Assembly (NCBI GenBank): GCA_011316305.1 | Contig: SAUG01000102.1 | Location: forward strand, 186,001-250,000 | DNA from: Rusavskia elegans | Taxonomy: Eukaryota > Ascomycota > Lecanoromycetes > Teloschistales > Teloschistaceae | Direction of reading: 5' to 3' | DNA length: 64,000 nucleotides | Part shown: positions 34,049 to 46,774 of the stretch, one piece after another | Numbering within the stretch: the first letter of the stretch is position 1 | How the letters are laid out: each line of letters begins with the position of its first letter | The notes under the pieces: generated by a model | What the model was told of the DNA's origin: nothing | Databases searched by the model: none | What the model saw: only the letters and a program-made list of their open reading frames with translations | Program-made: the position numbers and the translations under genes

Positions 34049-35555
34049 ATGCTCAAAGGTCTATGGAGAACACACTCCTTGTTATCGAAACATGCCTGCC
34101 ATCAACCAGTACAAGAAGTTCGGCAGTTGATCACTCTTGCGATCGAGACATCATGGTAAATCCCAAGGCCTGACACTCAAACCTTTAGACTTGATCAAAG
34201 TCTAACGTTTTATTTTCAGTGACGACACCTCAGTCGCTGTCCTGGAGACAGCACATGGAGATGATGCATCCGAGAACCAAAAGGCAGCAGGACTATATTT
34301 CCATGAAAAAGTCACAGCAGATAATGCGCAGTTCCGTGGAGTACACCCCATCATAGCTCTGGAGTCGCATAACAAGCAACTAGCTCCTTTGGTCGCCAAA
34401 GCTCTGCGTACTTTACCTTCACCTGATCATCGCTCTCTGTCCATATCCATACATTCCGAATCCGGTTGGATTCAGAAGAAGAAACCAGACTTCATTTCTG
34501 TGACCAGAGGCCCGGGCATGCTCTCAAGTTTGAACACTGGCTTGAACACTGCCAAAGGTCTAGCCATAGCATGGCAGGTGCCTTTGGTAGGCGTCAATCA
34601 TATGCAAGCGCATGCTTTGACGCCGCGGCTGGTCAATGCTCTTGAGTCCAGAAACAACGAGCGATTGTCACCGGATTTCCCTTTTCTGACACTGCTGGTA
34701 TCCGGCGGACACACGATGCTGGTTCATTCGAAAGCACTGACTCATCATGCGATTCTAGCCAACACCATGGACGTCGCGGTTGGTGATTGCATCGACAAGA
34801 TGGCCCGTCACATCTTACCACCAGGCGTTGTCGAAAAATCCGGTGAGATCATGTATGGTCGTTTGTTGGAGCAATTTGCTTTCCCCAATGGTCCTCTGGA
34901 TCACGGGTACGTAGCTCCGCGCACACGTGCAGAAGAGCTGTCACCGCAACCGTCAATCTGGGGTTGGGCACTTACTCCGCCCCTTTCCAGGACTCGGTCC
35001 GGATCCAGGTCCAAAGACATGGCATTCAGCCTCGCTGGCCTTGGAAGCGCAATCGAGCAGATTTGTCACAGAAATGAAACGGCCATGACGCTCGATGAAC
35101 GCAGGGATGTGGCACGGGCAGCGTTGAGAGTTGCCTTTGAACATTTGGCGTCAAGAGTACTCATGGCACTGCAGCAGCTGAATCAAGCTGACACTGCAGA
35201 TACCCAGAAAATCGGGACGCTTGTCGTGAGTGGTGGAGTAGCCTCCAACCAGTTCTTGAGGACAGTGTATGTTACAACCAAGGCGACACTATGTATCTCG
35301 ACATTTTCATCCGCTAATGATCGTACAAGGCTGCGTTCGTTCCTCGATATCCGAGGTTTCGCCCATATTCGCCTGATATTCCCGCCGACCTCGCTATGCA
35401 CTGACAACGCCGCCATGATCGCTTGGACAGGTACAGAAATGTACAGAGCAGGCTATGAAAGTGACCTGAGTTGCGGAGCCTTGCGTAAATGGTCAATTGA
35501 CCCTATCGCAGAGGATGGAGGGATTCTTGGCGTGGATGGTGGGAAAATGAAATGA
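34049..35555 (+). CDS. QRI7: Mitochondrial tRNA N6-adenosine threonylcarbamoyltransferase (Qri7/OSGEPL1)
   Basis: Three exons (34049-34155, 34220-35266, 35330-35555) give 459 aa. It transfers threonylcarbamoyl to A37 of ANN-decoding tRNAs in mitochondria (t6A). The start MLKGLWRTHSLLSKHAC is basic with no acidic residues, a good mitochondrial presequence, followed at once by the TsaD/Kae1 core (TLAIETSCDDTSVAVLE, the ETSCDDT motif being rebuilt across the first intron). Metal-site HMQAH, the nucleotide loop LTLLVSGGHTMLV and LVVSGGVASNQFLR are present. The last intron (63 nt) is a multiple of three without a stop codon, so an unspliced message would still be readable. The second motif stretch, SHNKQLAPLV, is the usual variable histidine region. 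Confidence 0.9.
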
Positions 35556-35785
35556 AAGCAGAAACAAAGAAAGAAAAGTCGTATTTCCCACAGAAAGAAA
35601 AATTACCCCCAGATTCCCGTGAAGTTTCCCGACACCACCGCTGGTATCGAACGCCGCCCTATGTTGAAACAGTTGTATCGTACACATCGTTATCTATAGA
35701 AACAATAATGGCAACAAAAATGCGTGCACGGAAAAACAATTCGTACCAGTACAAAAGAGGCGTAACAGAAAAGGAGACTTTTTGA

Positions 35786-36643
35786 TTAACAGTGCGTAGT
35801 CACCGGGAGGCCGCTGGGCCCAACAATGGAGGAAATGCCGGGAAGACTGGTGGTTGAAAACCCTTGGTTGAAATTCGGCAGGTGAGGCGTAGGCCGCGGG
35901 AGAGAGGGGGTGAAACTGCCGGATGAAACATTGCTGAGAGTGGTCCTGCGCGAGCTGTAGGAACCTGCGGAGAACGGATGCTGGTCTTCGCCGCCGGCCT
36001 CGTTGCCCGAATGCGTGTCGAGGACGAGGCGACCGTCGTCGTGCAAGTCGTGCTGGTTCGTCTGCTCGAGCTGGCCTGATCTGTCCTTTCGGGCTCGGCC
36101 CATGCTGGCGAGATTTTTGAGACCCCTCTCCATACACTGCGTCCATTCGTGTGAGTTTTCTTTCGTACTTTACGGTCGCTGCCAAGGATCTTGGAAAACT
36201 CGTACCTTGCTTTCGACAACACTCCACTTCTCATTGACCCTGTCGGCTAATATCCTCCACATGTCCTCGCGGACTTCTCGGTAGGCTCTGGCGACTTCCT
36301 CGAATTTGACACCGTTCCAGTCACCATTGTTGTTGCGTTTCTCTATGAGCCGCTCATGCCTCTTCCGGCAGGCATTGGCGGTCTTTTGAGGGAAGTGTGT
36401 TTCGGCAATGGTTTGCCAATTGAGGCCTTGCTGACGAGCACGCATCAATTGGTCGTCCGAAGCCGGTGACCAGGGGGTTGAGGAGTGAGGTTCGCTTGTA
36501 TTGGGTGGATTGTAGTTGGGTCCCCCAGTATCCGGTGTGACAGAACGAGCATGCATGGCTGGACGGGTAGAGGAGGGAAAAGTGTAGGGTTGGGTACGGT
36601 GAGTCTTGGTAGTTGATGGACGTTTGTTGTTGGCCTTGGTCAT
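35786..36643 (-). CDS. Myb/SANT-like domain protein
   Basis: Two exons (36206-36643, 35786-36136; 69-nt intron) give 262 aa from MTKANNKRPSTTKTH. A single Myb/SANT-like helix-turn-helix lies at about residues 50-100, with the tryptophan-spaced pattern STPWSPASDDQLMRARQQG, NWQTIAETHFPQKTANACRKR. A helical extension (FEEVARAYREVREDMWRILA) follows and then a Ser/Thr/Pro-rich C-terminus that is probably disordered. The layout is common in fungal proteins annotated as Myb-like DNA-binding. DNA binding or chromatin association is inferred from the domain only; the target is unknown. The frame continues upstream of 36643 for a few codons without an ATG. Confidence 0.75.
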
Positions 36644-38476
36644 ATTATGGTAGGGGGTTGAGTATATTAAGGGCATATGAAAGCTGTTGATATGCAGTGG
36701 AGGTGCTTGATAGGAGTAGGAAAGAGATCGTCAGGAGGACTTCCCAGAAGGACAGCTTTTATATTATAATTAGGAATGATCACTGTTTGGGCAAGATGAT
36801 GACGGTGTAGGAAAGCGGTGGGCCAATGGGACTGGAAGGAAAGAAAGGGAAAGTAGGAATAGCCTCCAGTAGCTTGTCGATAAGGAAGAATTCACACTCT
36901 CTGCATATTCAAAACTGGGTAAGGGGGCAGTGTAGGAGTTCATATAGAATGGATTGCAGTAGCTACAGTTGATGCGGCCCATCGTCATGGCCCATCGGTT
37001 GTGAACCGGCAGGGCCCAAGCAAGGTGAAGGTGGGAAAACCAACAATAGAACTCGTAGGGATGAAACATAGTCTCGATTGTAAGACTACTCATGCCGGGC
37101 ACTGGGAGGGGCCGGAAAGCAAGAGTCTTGGGTCAGATAGTAGGTCTCTTGCCTTTGGTCCTGATTTTCCATTGATAGAGTGTTGCTTTTTTGGTAAGCG
37201 CTGTAGAAGAACTTACGGGAGCCACGCCGCCCAATTTTAGAAAACCCTGCAGATTTCCCCTCACTTGGCATCGAGCCTCATGGAACTCGAATTCTTTCCG
37301 CGAGGGGTAAGGCGACTGGGGATACATCTCAACGATGCCGGTGAGCAGTGGTTCTACAGCTGGACTTGATGGCATTCGATCGCATACTGAACCCCCGCAT
37401 TGTTTATAGGTCAAGTGCACGCAAGAAGCGGCCGTAGAATTGTTATTTATTATACTGCATGATATTGTCGTGTCTGGTTAAGCTGTGGTATCGTTTATCC
37501 ACGCTCATCCGACGTGAGATGAATTCCATGAACCATTCTTATTGTTATCGGGTTAGCTTCACGTCACTGCAGTTGCCGGAAATCTGAAACAAGAACGGTG
37601 ATTCTTGATCTTGACGACCATGGATGAAGACCACCACCACCTGCACGGAAGCGCCGGCCCTTCCATAGTCAGCCGCATCCTCTCTGCTGTACCTCTGGTC
37701 CTCTTGCCCAGTGGACCGCAGCAGCAAACGTTTACGCGCGACTCTTCAAACAGCGGTTCTCATGCCCGCCCATGCCAAGTGCTGTCTCGTGGTATGCATC
37801 TGTGGGTGTGCTCCGCCTCGTGGTGCCTTCGTACTCGCTGCAGCGAAAGAGTAAAAGGTTATGCAGGTACGCCTTCTTTTTGCTAAGCCCCTCCCATCTC
37901 TTGTCACCATCCCCACTTCGAGTCAAGTCGAGTGACAAATGATGATTTTTACACCTATTTTGGTTTCGACAATGATGTCCACGGGGGTTGTCTGTCATCG
38001 GACTTGAGGAAATCCACGCTCTCGGCGGAGACCAGCCATGGCTACCCGGACTGCTCGAGCGATGCTGACCGGCCTAAGAGATCGGAGTATTTTTGACATA
38101 TCGGTGCTTCAAATGAAGTAAGCTGGCTTCTTGAGAAAACGGTCTGAGGTGAGCAGATATGGCCAAGCCGATGTTCGTATGTCACAATGCCCTTGACCCA
38201 CACAAGGCTTGCGTGGAGGAAGTAACAGATTGTACCGTAAACCGGTCAAATGATTGCTATCTGTACCCATGTTTTCATTCCTCATTTCCACATGTGATCC
38301 AACCTGACGTTCATACAATCATAAAATCGCCCGCTATGCTTCCCTTGACCGTCGGAAAAAAGGCTCATCATCATTATCTCACTTCACAAAGAAAATCGAC
38401 AGTACATCATGAGACGCGTGCATGAACGTCAGCGGGAGGCTTGTAGCATGCTGCCGCTCCACGACGTCACCGAACC
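36644..38476. other. Gene-poor intergenic region
   Basis: About 1.8 kb. Frames up to 96 codons occur on both strands but none has a recognisable domain or in-frame splice partner. No repeat or RNA gene is evident. Confidence 0.5.
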
Positions 38477-38836
38477 CTATCCCCATCTTCGCTCATCCCT
38501 GGACATCTTGACGTAAGTACCGTGATAGTCGTCCGGAACAGGGGTGATGCATCGGACAGCCGGCTCGTCTCGGAACTGGAGCTTCTTCCCTCCGACCGAA
38601 TTCGCTGCATGGCTTTTCTTGAGAATGCTTTTGGTACTGGGGTTCTGGGCGTATGCGAAGGTAGGGATTTGCAATGTAGAAGCACCGCGTTGATTGAGTT
38701 TGGTGTTTCGAACGGTTGGGCTGACCGGCAAGGGCGAAATGGGCGTTCGCAGCAGAGGAGACCTGGGTGCTAGGCTGGCAATAGGAGCCGTCGGGACAGC
38801 GAGGGCAAGCTTGGGTCTGGCGGCACGAGCGAGCAT
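38477..38836 (-). CDS. Small hypothetical protein with conserved-looking C-terminus
   Basis: Single exon, 119 aa from ATG 38836 (MLARAARPKLALAVPTAPIA). The frame is open further upstream but the added sequence has UTR-like composition. The N-terminal half is Ala/Pro/Ser/Leu-rich and basic; the C-terminal half reads KSILKKSH...KKLQFRDEPAVRCITPVPDDY and ends YVKMSRDERRWG. I believe similar C-termini occur in other filamentous ascomycetes, but cannot check. KKLQF loosely resembles a PP1-docking RVxF motif; this is speculative. No membrane segment is seen. The N-terminus could be a weak mitochondrial presequence. Confidence 0.55.
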   Translation of the reverse strand: MLARAARPKLALAVPTAPIASLAPRSPLLRTPISPLPVSPTVRNTKLNQRGASTLQIPTFAYAQNPSTKSILKKSHAANSVGGKKLQFRDEPAVRCITPVPDDYHGTYVKMSRDERRWG

Positions 38837-40089
38837 GTTGGCGGCAGTGATATGTGGAAAAGGAAGGGTTGGTAGTCTGTGGTAAAGACAAAGCACAGTC
38901 TCTTTCTCCTTTGCGTATGCTGAGAAGAGACGTCTCGAGAGGAGACAGCAGCAGTAAAGAAGGGAAAATCTTCGATGGGCGTTCTGACGGAGAGGATATA
39001 ACGTCGGGAGGGTGCTGAGGGTGGGAGATTGGACCAGCCAATCGTCGAGGACAATGAGAAACAACAGGAAACAAACCTGGCAAGTGACGGGCGACTGATC
39101 AAACAGTGGCCGGGAGAAGAACGTCCAGCGTCTATATATCTCTTTCGCTCCAGAGTCGTTGGATCTGTCTTACCAATGAAATGGCCCAGTTGCTTTAAGC
39201 GCCAAGCCCTCTCGGTGGTGCCCAAGCTTATGCCGTGACAGGCACCTTCATGCACCAATCCCGTGGTACGGACAAGGAACAGAGTTCCAACAATTCGCGT
39301 TGTGAAAGACGGCTTTGCGTCCGTTCAAGATCGTCCAAACAAGCTGAGCTTTGGAAGCTCCGTCTTCTTCTGGGTACAGAGAAAGGCAAGGAACGCAAAG
39401 TCCATCAGCTGTATATGACCGAGTGTAAGGAAGGGTTTGAAGGAACAGCCGGTATACGATCTTTGAACCAATGATCTTCGCAATGGATTTGGTGCATTGA
39501 CAGTTGCAGTATGCAGATCGACGGACCAAGACCCACTGTTTACTTTTGGACACTAATGAAACGCCGATATAGCTTACATACCACTGTACTGCGCAGTTTC
39601 GCCGTGGTGTCAATGTTTGCAGAACCAGACGGTGTCTCGTTGTCGTTATCTGATACGCATGCGGTGGTGCATAGGGTCCGACAATAAAAAGACATCGGGT
39701 TACCAAACCCCAGGAACGAAGACTCCACCACAGCGTGGCGACAGGCTTGGGATGGACAGGGCAAGAGTGCACCGAATCAATCCTAAAAGAGCTGTAGAAT
39801 TTCAGCGGACGTATGTTATCATAACCTTGATTCCATTGACTCATGAGCGAGTCACTGGGGAACAATTTCCGGCAAGCTTCGGGCGAGCGAAACCTGTAGA
39901 GTTACCATGACTATCCTCGAATATGTATCGAAACGGGATAAAGATGACTTTGTTGCTCCATTGAAACCGAACTACCCCCTGATGCCACATTGATCGCTAT
40001 ATGCTTGGGTATCTCCTTGTAAAACAATCCAACGCCACCGATGCTTCTTGGAGATCGGGCCTGTGGTTTGAGCGCGTGTTATCTCTTTT
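38837..40089. other. Intergenic region, no gene called
   Basis: About 1.25 kb. A 205-codon minus-strand frame (39248-39865) does not begin with ATG and has no recognisable family, so I did not call it. Nothing else is seen. Confidence 0.45.
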
Positions 40090-40506
40090 TCAACCGCCAG
40101 CACGCTCCGAGCTTGGTTGTTGTATGGAGGACAGCTGCTTGCGCAATTCTAGGAAGAAGTCTTTTCCGTTCGCCATGGTATTTGCTGGGCCTGTTTAGTC
40201 CCTGCGCCAACAGAATCGCTTTGCTTGACATACGCTTTGAGGCCCACGGTCCCCCAGACTTGGCGCCTTGAGCCTGATTCGAGGCTCGATAGTTGGCTTC
40301 TTTCTTGCTTGCTGGACCGAATGCTGCTCAGAAGTCAGACAAGTTGATCCAGAACAAGGTCGATACATTAACGTACCCATTCGCAACGTGTCTCGCGCTT
40401 CTTGCGCGTTGAAACCGTTCACGGGCACATGTTGTTCTTGCGCAGGTCCCTGTGAAGGCGCTTCCCGATTACTTCGGTCGTTGGTGGCCCAGGCGTTGCC
40501 TGACAT
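40090..40506 (-). CDS. Small three-exon hypothetical protein (HVPV-GFN / GGPWASK motif)
   Basis: Three short exons (40377-40506, 40234-40323, 40090-40184) with introns of 53 and 49 nt close exactly to 104 aa. The protein starts MSGNAWATNDRSNREAPSQG and carries HVPVNGFNAQEARDTL, AKSGGPWASKPNTMANG and KDFFLELRKQL before a short Ser/Gly tail. The pattern, especially HVPV-GFN and GGPWASK-MANGKDFF, looks like a small conserved protein of filamentous fungi that I recall only as hypothetical. There is no signal peptide or membrane helix; it is hydrophilic and probably cytosolic or nuclear. Each exon alone is too short to stand out, so simple ORF scanning misses it. The exact codon closure of three exons is the main evidence. 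Confidence 0.72.
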
Positions 40507-41069
40507 GGTCGTGAGGCCTTGATTACCGGGCTTTGCAGTACCTTGATGCTGACTACCAATGTCGCCTTCACGTGAAGGCCTTTGTCTTTGCTGGTTGTTT
40601 TGGCGGTGCTGGTTGGGGTTCTGGTTTTCCAGATTGCTCTGATGCCCACGAGTCCGCCACCTAAACCATCAATTAGCCATGACCCGGGTAAAAATCGTCA
40701 AGCCAGCTATTACCGTTCTTCACCAGCACCGCTCATTGTCGGGATTCTGGATCGTCTCCACTGTAGCGAGTGTGCCTCTCATGTAGAAGATATCTCGCAT
40801 TAACCTCGGTGATCATCCTTGAGAAACCCGTGTGCTAGCGTGTCAACGCGCCAAGACTTGGTTGCTGAGTAAAGCTGCAGGGGTTTATTTCACGAGACCA
40901 CTGGTAGGAAACCGGCCATTGCAGGTCTTCATATTAGTTTGTAACACATATTGATTCCAGCAATTCCGGACATATCCTCCTCAATCCTACCCGGAGTTCT
41001 AAGAATAATCGCCCGGATGTATCACCTCACCCCACACTCACCACCAGGTCGTGTCTGTACGACGTAGTC
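40507..41069. promoter_or_regulatory. Divergent promoter region upstream of NTO1
   Basis: About 560 bp between divergent start codons (small protein at 40506 and NTO1 at 41070). No defined sites are recognised. Confidence 0.4.
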
Positions 41070-44000
41070 ATGGCGCCCATTTCGATCGACAGCCCCAGAT
41101 CTTCCAATACACGATCTCGATCAGCAAGGAAACAGAACTTGATCTATACTGTCGAGAGCCCTCTGATATCGGAACCGCCACGTAAGAAGAGAAGATATGT
41201 GCCAGGAGGCCCTGGTGGGGGAGGACGATACCTAAGTCCGGACGGTTCCAACCTACCAGCTGGAGGAACAGATCCTGGAGGCTACAACTACGCTGCGACT
41301 CGCGGCAGGATTGGACGAGAAAATCTGGCCAACGGCATGTCCCCAGCGGTCTACGAGCGGCCCCGGAGAGAGAGCAGAAGGGAACGGCCATCCACTAGAC
41401 CTCGATTCAGCTCTGCAGCTGCCGCTGCCGCCGCCGTTGTCCAAGGCGATGGATTTAAACCAAGGGAGGAAAGGGGCTGGGAAGAATTTCATCAGGACCT
41501 GGACATTGAAGTCAAATTCCCTGTCTTTGCTGCTGAAGACGTGGACGGGGTAGTCAGATCGACAGTTGCGCCTTTCCATGATGCGAAGCTTCCGAACGGG
41601 CTCGGTCATGAGTATGTAGCTTCCCCAGGAGAGGGGCACCAAACCCCAAGACAACAAGAATCGTACCGTCATGATAGCACTCCACCTAGGAATGGAGAGC
41701 CTTTTGGTAGTATGGCAGATCATGAGGAACACATTATTACACCAAAACGGCGGCCAGGTAGACCATTCAAACGAGCAAACTCGATGCTTCAAGGGATCGG
41801 CACCCCGGAGATACCCAAGGTCATTCCGATGCCTGGGCCAAACCCACGCGAAAAGCTTACTCTGCCCAAGCCGTCATTCCGCCCTTCTGACCCATATTCG
41901 AAATTCGAGCAAAAGGGCTCGGTACAGCTGAACTACGTTGACCGTTCCATGGCCAACGTTGGCTATCAAGAAAGTGAGATCTACATCCGTCCCGAGAAGA
42001 TGCTGGTTCGGGTCACGGAAGGAAACATCGAAGAGGACTTGGACGCTGCGCCTAGAATTGGGAATGATGGGGAAGGCAATGCCGCGATTGGAGGTAGTGG
42101 TGTTGGAACAGTTGAGTATGACATGGACGAACAGGACACTAAATGGCTTGAAGTTCATAACTCACAACGAAAGATGGAAGAAGTCGAGCCTATCAAGCCC
42201 GCAATATTTGAAATTACTATGACCAAGATCGAGAAAGAATGGCACGCACTAGAAAAACGTATCCCAAAACCGAACCCGAAGCCTCCACAGACGCATCGTC
42301 CCAGGTCAAGCTCCGCGGCAGCGGTCAACGGTGAACCAGCCGCCCCTGGTGAAGAACAAGACAGTAAATGCGCAATTTGTGACGACGGGGACTGCGAGAA
42401 TACCAATGCGATCGTCTTTTGCGATGGATGCGACCTAGCGGTTCATCAGGAATGTTACGGGGTGCCTTTTATTCCGGAAGGCCAGTGGCTCTGCCGAAAG
42501 TGCCAACTCATTGGCAGAGGAACCCCAACATGCATCTTTTGCCCCAACACCGATGGTGCTTTCAAGCAGACGAATGCTTCAAGATGGTCACATCTGATCT
42601 GCGCCATATGGATCCCTGAAGTATCCTTGGGAAACACCACCTTCATGGAGCCTGTGATGGATGTTGAGAAGGTACCAAAACCAAGATGGAAGTTGACTTG
42701 CTACATCTGCCGCCAGAAAATGGGGGCTTGTATTCAGTGCGGAAACAAGAATTGTTTCATCGCATTTCATGTGACGTGCGCTAGAAGGGCGAAGCTTTTT
42801 CTCAAGATGAAATCTACCCATGGAGGACCGGCGAATCTTGACGCAAGCATTCTAAAAGCGTTCTGCGACAAGCATGTTCCACCAGACTGGCGTAGGGAAA
42901 ATGACGTCGACGCTGCGACAGCGGACGCCATCGAGTACTACCACCACACTATGCGCGGCAAGATCTGGGCGGACAGCCAGCAAGCAGCGTTGGCATTTGG
43001 CGGAGGTCCTTCGCAGGGGATTCCTGCGCTTGATCCGGACGGCGATTCGTCAGCTCCTAAAGTCAACCTGATTCTGAATCCCCCAGGCAAGAAGAAGCGG
43101 AGCTCACCGCCGAAGACTATCTGGCGTTTGCCTTCAGGAGCCCCGGTAATACCTCAAGTCTTGTATGACTCCGTCGAGAGCTCCCTTGGCCGCTTTTCTA
43201 TCAGGCGACGCAAGGAGTTTGCAGCGGAAGCATGCAAATATTGGACGCTCAAACGGGAAGCCCGCAGAGGCGCCTCCCTACTCAAGCGATTGCAGCTGCA
43301 AATGGAAACCTTTACCTCGATGGAGATCACCCGTCGGAACTTCGCCGGCATGGGCGCGGCTGGTCGAGTCCGGTTACAACGCAGGATTGACTTTGCTGAG
43401 AAGCTGCAGCGAGATGTCGAGAAATTGAAAGAGATGTGCGGTGAAATCAAGAAAAGAGAGCAGGAAAAGCTTCAGGATGCCGAAATGCTCCGGGATCTTG
43501 TTGATACTGTCTACTTCCCCATCACGCCCCTTCTATGGCCGATATTAGAGAGGGCCCTAATGTAAGTGGATAGCTCCTAGACGTCTTCGGCGCTGACTCT
43601 GCTATCCTTAGGCTCGACCCAAAGAAAGTTTTCTACGACGGCTTCTCAGTGCTTCGAGACAGACTTAACGAACGCTCTTACACATCCGTCGCTGCCTTCT
43701 CTGCAGACTTCGGCAACGTCTTCAGCACAACCATTGGCTTGCCCGTAGCTGCGAACAATGCAGAGATTGAAGCACGGGTAGCAGGGGATGCTGCGGCTAA
43801 AGAATTGATTTCCGAGTTCAAGAATATGAAGGCCCTTGCGAAACGTATCATCAAGGCCGTCCAAGGATCGCTGGGCGATGCGATGCGGAAGGAAAGCGAG
43901 CTTTCTGGCAGACCGTTCGAGAAAGAGTTGCGAGACCTTGATCTATTATTGGAGAACAGTATGCGGTTACGTCGAGATTCCGCCGGACAACGACAGGGGC

Positions 44001-44563
44001 ACATCATTGGTGAAGTGGACGAGCAAGACGCTGATCTCTCAATGACCAATGGCACCGATATCGCTCCAAACGTGCAAGAAGGCCCGGCAACCGAGGTAGA
44101 TCTGAAAGGGCCTACGGCCAATTATCACCTTACACCCGAGGAGCCAAATGGCATACCTTCAATGAACGGGGTTGTACACGCCGGCCGTCATACGAATGGA
44201 ATCTCAACTAAGTCGGTGGATGTGGCAGGTAGACTAGGTCAGCGGGAGCCGCCGACGCCACCACTGAGTCTAGCTAGCCAGTCGCAGCCATTCTCGAGTG
44301 GTGGCATACCCTGGTATATGGAGCCCTTCGATCCCGAAGGAACAACGATCCAGGAGGAGCGATGGACCGGTCGCGAGCTTGTGCGAGGCATGAGTGAAGA
44401 ACTCAGTGACATGGATGAGGCCGAGCTGTCAGGCCTTGTTGGGCCTGATACGATGGATGTGGTGCAAGAAGATCAAGAGGATGAAGCAGATACTGAAAGG
44501 GCAGCGAAAGCAGCAGCCCGTCGAAAGGCTGCTGCTCGAAGAAAGAGGAATCGTGGCTGGTAA
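41070..44563 (+). CDS. NTO1: NuA3 histone acetyltransferase complex subunit Nto1 (BRPF-like, PHD fingers and bromodomain)
   Basis: Two exons (41070-43561, 43612-44563) give 1147 aa. The order matches Nto1/BRPF scaffolds. First comes a disordered, basic N-terminus with a poly-Ala run. An enhancer-of-polycomb-like segment follows (about residues 290-410: SVQLNYVDRSMANVGYQE, VEYDMDEQDTKWLEV). A canonical PHD finger at about 431-480 has CAICDDGDCENTNAIVFCDGC and HQECYGVPFIPEGQWLCRKC, then a zinc knuckle and extended PHD2 (CIFCPNTDGAFKQT, WSHLICAIWIPEV, CYICRQKMGACIQC, FHVTCARR). A bromodomain-like helix bundle lies around 805-870 (YFPITPLLWPILERALMLDP). In yeast Nto1 scaffolds Sas3 acetylation of histone H3. 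The bromodomain lies across the only intron. Confidence 0.92.
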
Positions 44564-45166
44564 TATCGGAGTAATGGGACGACTGCATTTGACTCGGAAA
44601 ACAGGAAGCATGCACAAAGCCGGGTTTGAGGTATTGTAAAGTATAGCATTTGAGCAAGAGTTGGGATGAACTATGGAACAGGGTTATATCTCGGCGGCGC
44701 CACCGACTATCAGGAGGAGTGGCAAATATGGCGCGAACCATTGGGATTTATTGGAAGTGACATCTGATGTAAAACAATTCAAACCGTAACTACTCGCTTG
44801 CAATATTATATCTGATCAAGATGGAGCACAACCCCCTTTTCCAACGGTATAACTGTGAAGTATTTATAGAAGTAGATCCTTCTTATCCGTACTCCACACT
44901 AATGTCGCGGATCCGCGCCGCGTTCAGCCCTATGAAACAGAGAAGTGGCCTGAATTTCTAGACGTCTCATGAATGTTAAGAAGAGCTTATCTTCATTCCT
45001 CCCCAGTCATTTTCTTAGGTTATAACGGTGATATTTGTGGGACTGGGGCGCAGCGTCTTCAGCGAAATATCGCCGACTGGCAAATCTCATTCTCAGCCTT
45101 CGAAAACTCCTCCTGCAGCTGGACTCCACGCCCTGACTTTCCGTCCCTCGGGCGGTAGTCGACACT
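44564..45166. other. Intergenic region upstream of ERV46
   Basis: About 600 bp between two plus-strand genes, with no supported gene. It should hold the NTO1 3' UTR and the ERV46 promoter. Confidence 0.45.
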
Positions 45167-46688
45167 ATGCCAGCAAAATCACGGTTCACAAGGCTCGATG
45201 CATTTACAAAGACGGTAGAGGATGCTCGCGTTCGGACGACGTCTGGAGGCATTGTCACGATAGCTTCACTGCTCATTGTGTTCTGGCTTGTGTGGGGAGA
45301 ATGGTCGGATTACAGAAGGGTCGTGGTACACCCAGAACTAATCGTCGACAAGGGAAGAGGTACTATGCCTTCCATTGGAACATGGTCCAAGGCTCACCTG
45401 GGGTTTGAATAGGAGAACGAATGGAGATACATCTGAACATCTCTTTCCCAAGGGTACCCTGCGAGCTGCTCACTCTGGATGTCATGGACGTTTCTGGAGA
45501 ACAGCAGACCGGCGTAAAGCATGGCATATCAAAGGTCCAGCTCGCTCCAGCGACTGAAGGGGGACGGCCGATTGACGTGCGCGCGTTGGACCTGTGGGTA
45601 ATCGCCCAGTGACATCCGGACCATACTGACTTTTCAAGACATGCAGATGAACCAGCAGATCACCTCGGTCCAAACTACTGCGGTGAGTGTTACGGGCCTC
45701 CAGCGCCAGCTACAGCCTCGAAACCAGGCTGTTGTCAAACGTGCGAGGAAGTACGAGAAGCCTATGCGTCCGTGTCGTGGGCTTTCGGAAAAGGCGAGGG
45801 CGTTGCCCAATGCGAACGGGAGCACTACTCGGAGAAGCTGCAGGCGCAACGAGATCAAGGCTGTCGGATAGAGGGAGGCTTCCGCGTTAACAAAGTCGTC
45901 GGAAACTTTCACATTGCGCCTGGACGCAGCTTCAGCAACGGCATGATGCATGTACACGACCTGAACAACTATCTGGATCCGAGTCAGGGAGACCACACTT
46001 TCACCCATCAAATCCACCATCTCCGATTTGGCCCACAATTGCCGGATGACCTGACGAACAAGGTGGGAGGCAAGACAATGGGATGGACAAATCATCATTT
46101 GAATCCGTTGGACAACACAGAACAAGTCACCACCGACGCAGCCTTCAACTATATGTATTTCCTCAAAGTCGTCTCGACGTCGTATTACCCACTGGGCTGG
46201 AAAACAAAAGGGCACTCGGCCGATCAGGGAGATTCATCAGACCTTGTATCGATTGGCCAGCATGGATTGGGACAGGACGGTAGTCTGGAGACGCACCAGT
46301 ATTCGGTCACCAGTCATAAGAGGAGTCTCAAGGGTGGCTCGGACTCTCAGGAAGGTCATAAGGAACGCTTGCATGCTGTGTGAGTTATTCACTCATTTCC
46401 CCAGATATTCAGTTGAAAAGCTGACCCAATGTGACACAGTGGCGGAATACCGGGCGTTTTTTTCAGCTATGTAAGTACCTCGACGTGGTCCTGGAAGCGA
46501 ACCGTACTGATCATCACCAGGATATCTCACCGATGAAGGTAATAAATCGAGAAGAACGAACCAAAAGCTTCACTGGTTTTTTGACAGGCGTTTGCGCCAT
46601 CGTCGGTGGAACCCTCACGGTGGCGGCAGCGATAGATCGAGGCGTTTATGAAGGGGCGACAAGGATAAAAAAGTTGCATCAGGGATGA
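45167..46688 (+). CDS. ERV46: COPII vesicle / ER-Golgi cargo receptor Erv46 (ERGIC3 family)
   Basis: Five exons (45167-45359, 45413-45593, 45639-46379, 46440-46470, 46521-46688) give 437 aa. Erv46 pairs with Erv41 and cycles between ER and Golgi, retrieving escaped ER residents. It starts MPAKSRFTRLDAFTKTVEDA with TM1 at TIASLLIVFWLVWGEW. The lumenal domain has MEIHLNISFPRVPCELLTLDVMD, the Cys-rich loop NYCGECYGPPAPATASKPGC and CQTCEEV, and GCRIEGGFRVNKVVGNFHIAPG. The late exons restore GGIPGVFFSYDISPMKV, and TM2 is GFLTGVCAIVGGTLTVAAAIDR. The tail ends RIKKLHQG. A 31-nt exon 4 is noteworthy. All family landmarks are present. Confidence 0.95.
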
Positions 46689-46774
46689 TACCATGTTTCT
46701 GTATGTATATAATTCCTATGTACAAAAGCTGCCACGATGACTTCGATTTCCAAGGTTCTCTTTCCCTTGTCCGC

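Noticed and set aside
39248..39865. 205-codon minus-strand frame
   Set aside because: No in-frame ATG at its start, no recognisable domain, no splice partners, and residue composition looks like translated non-coding DNA.
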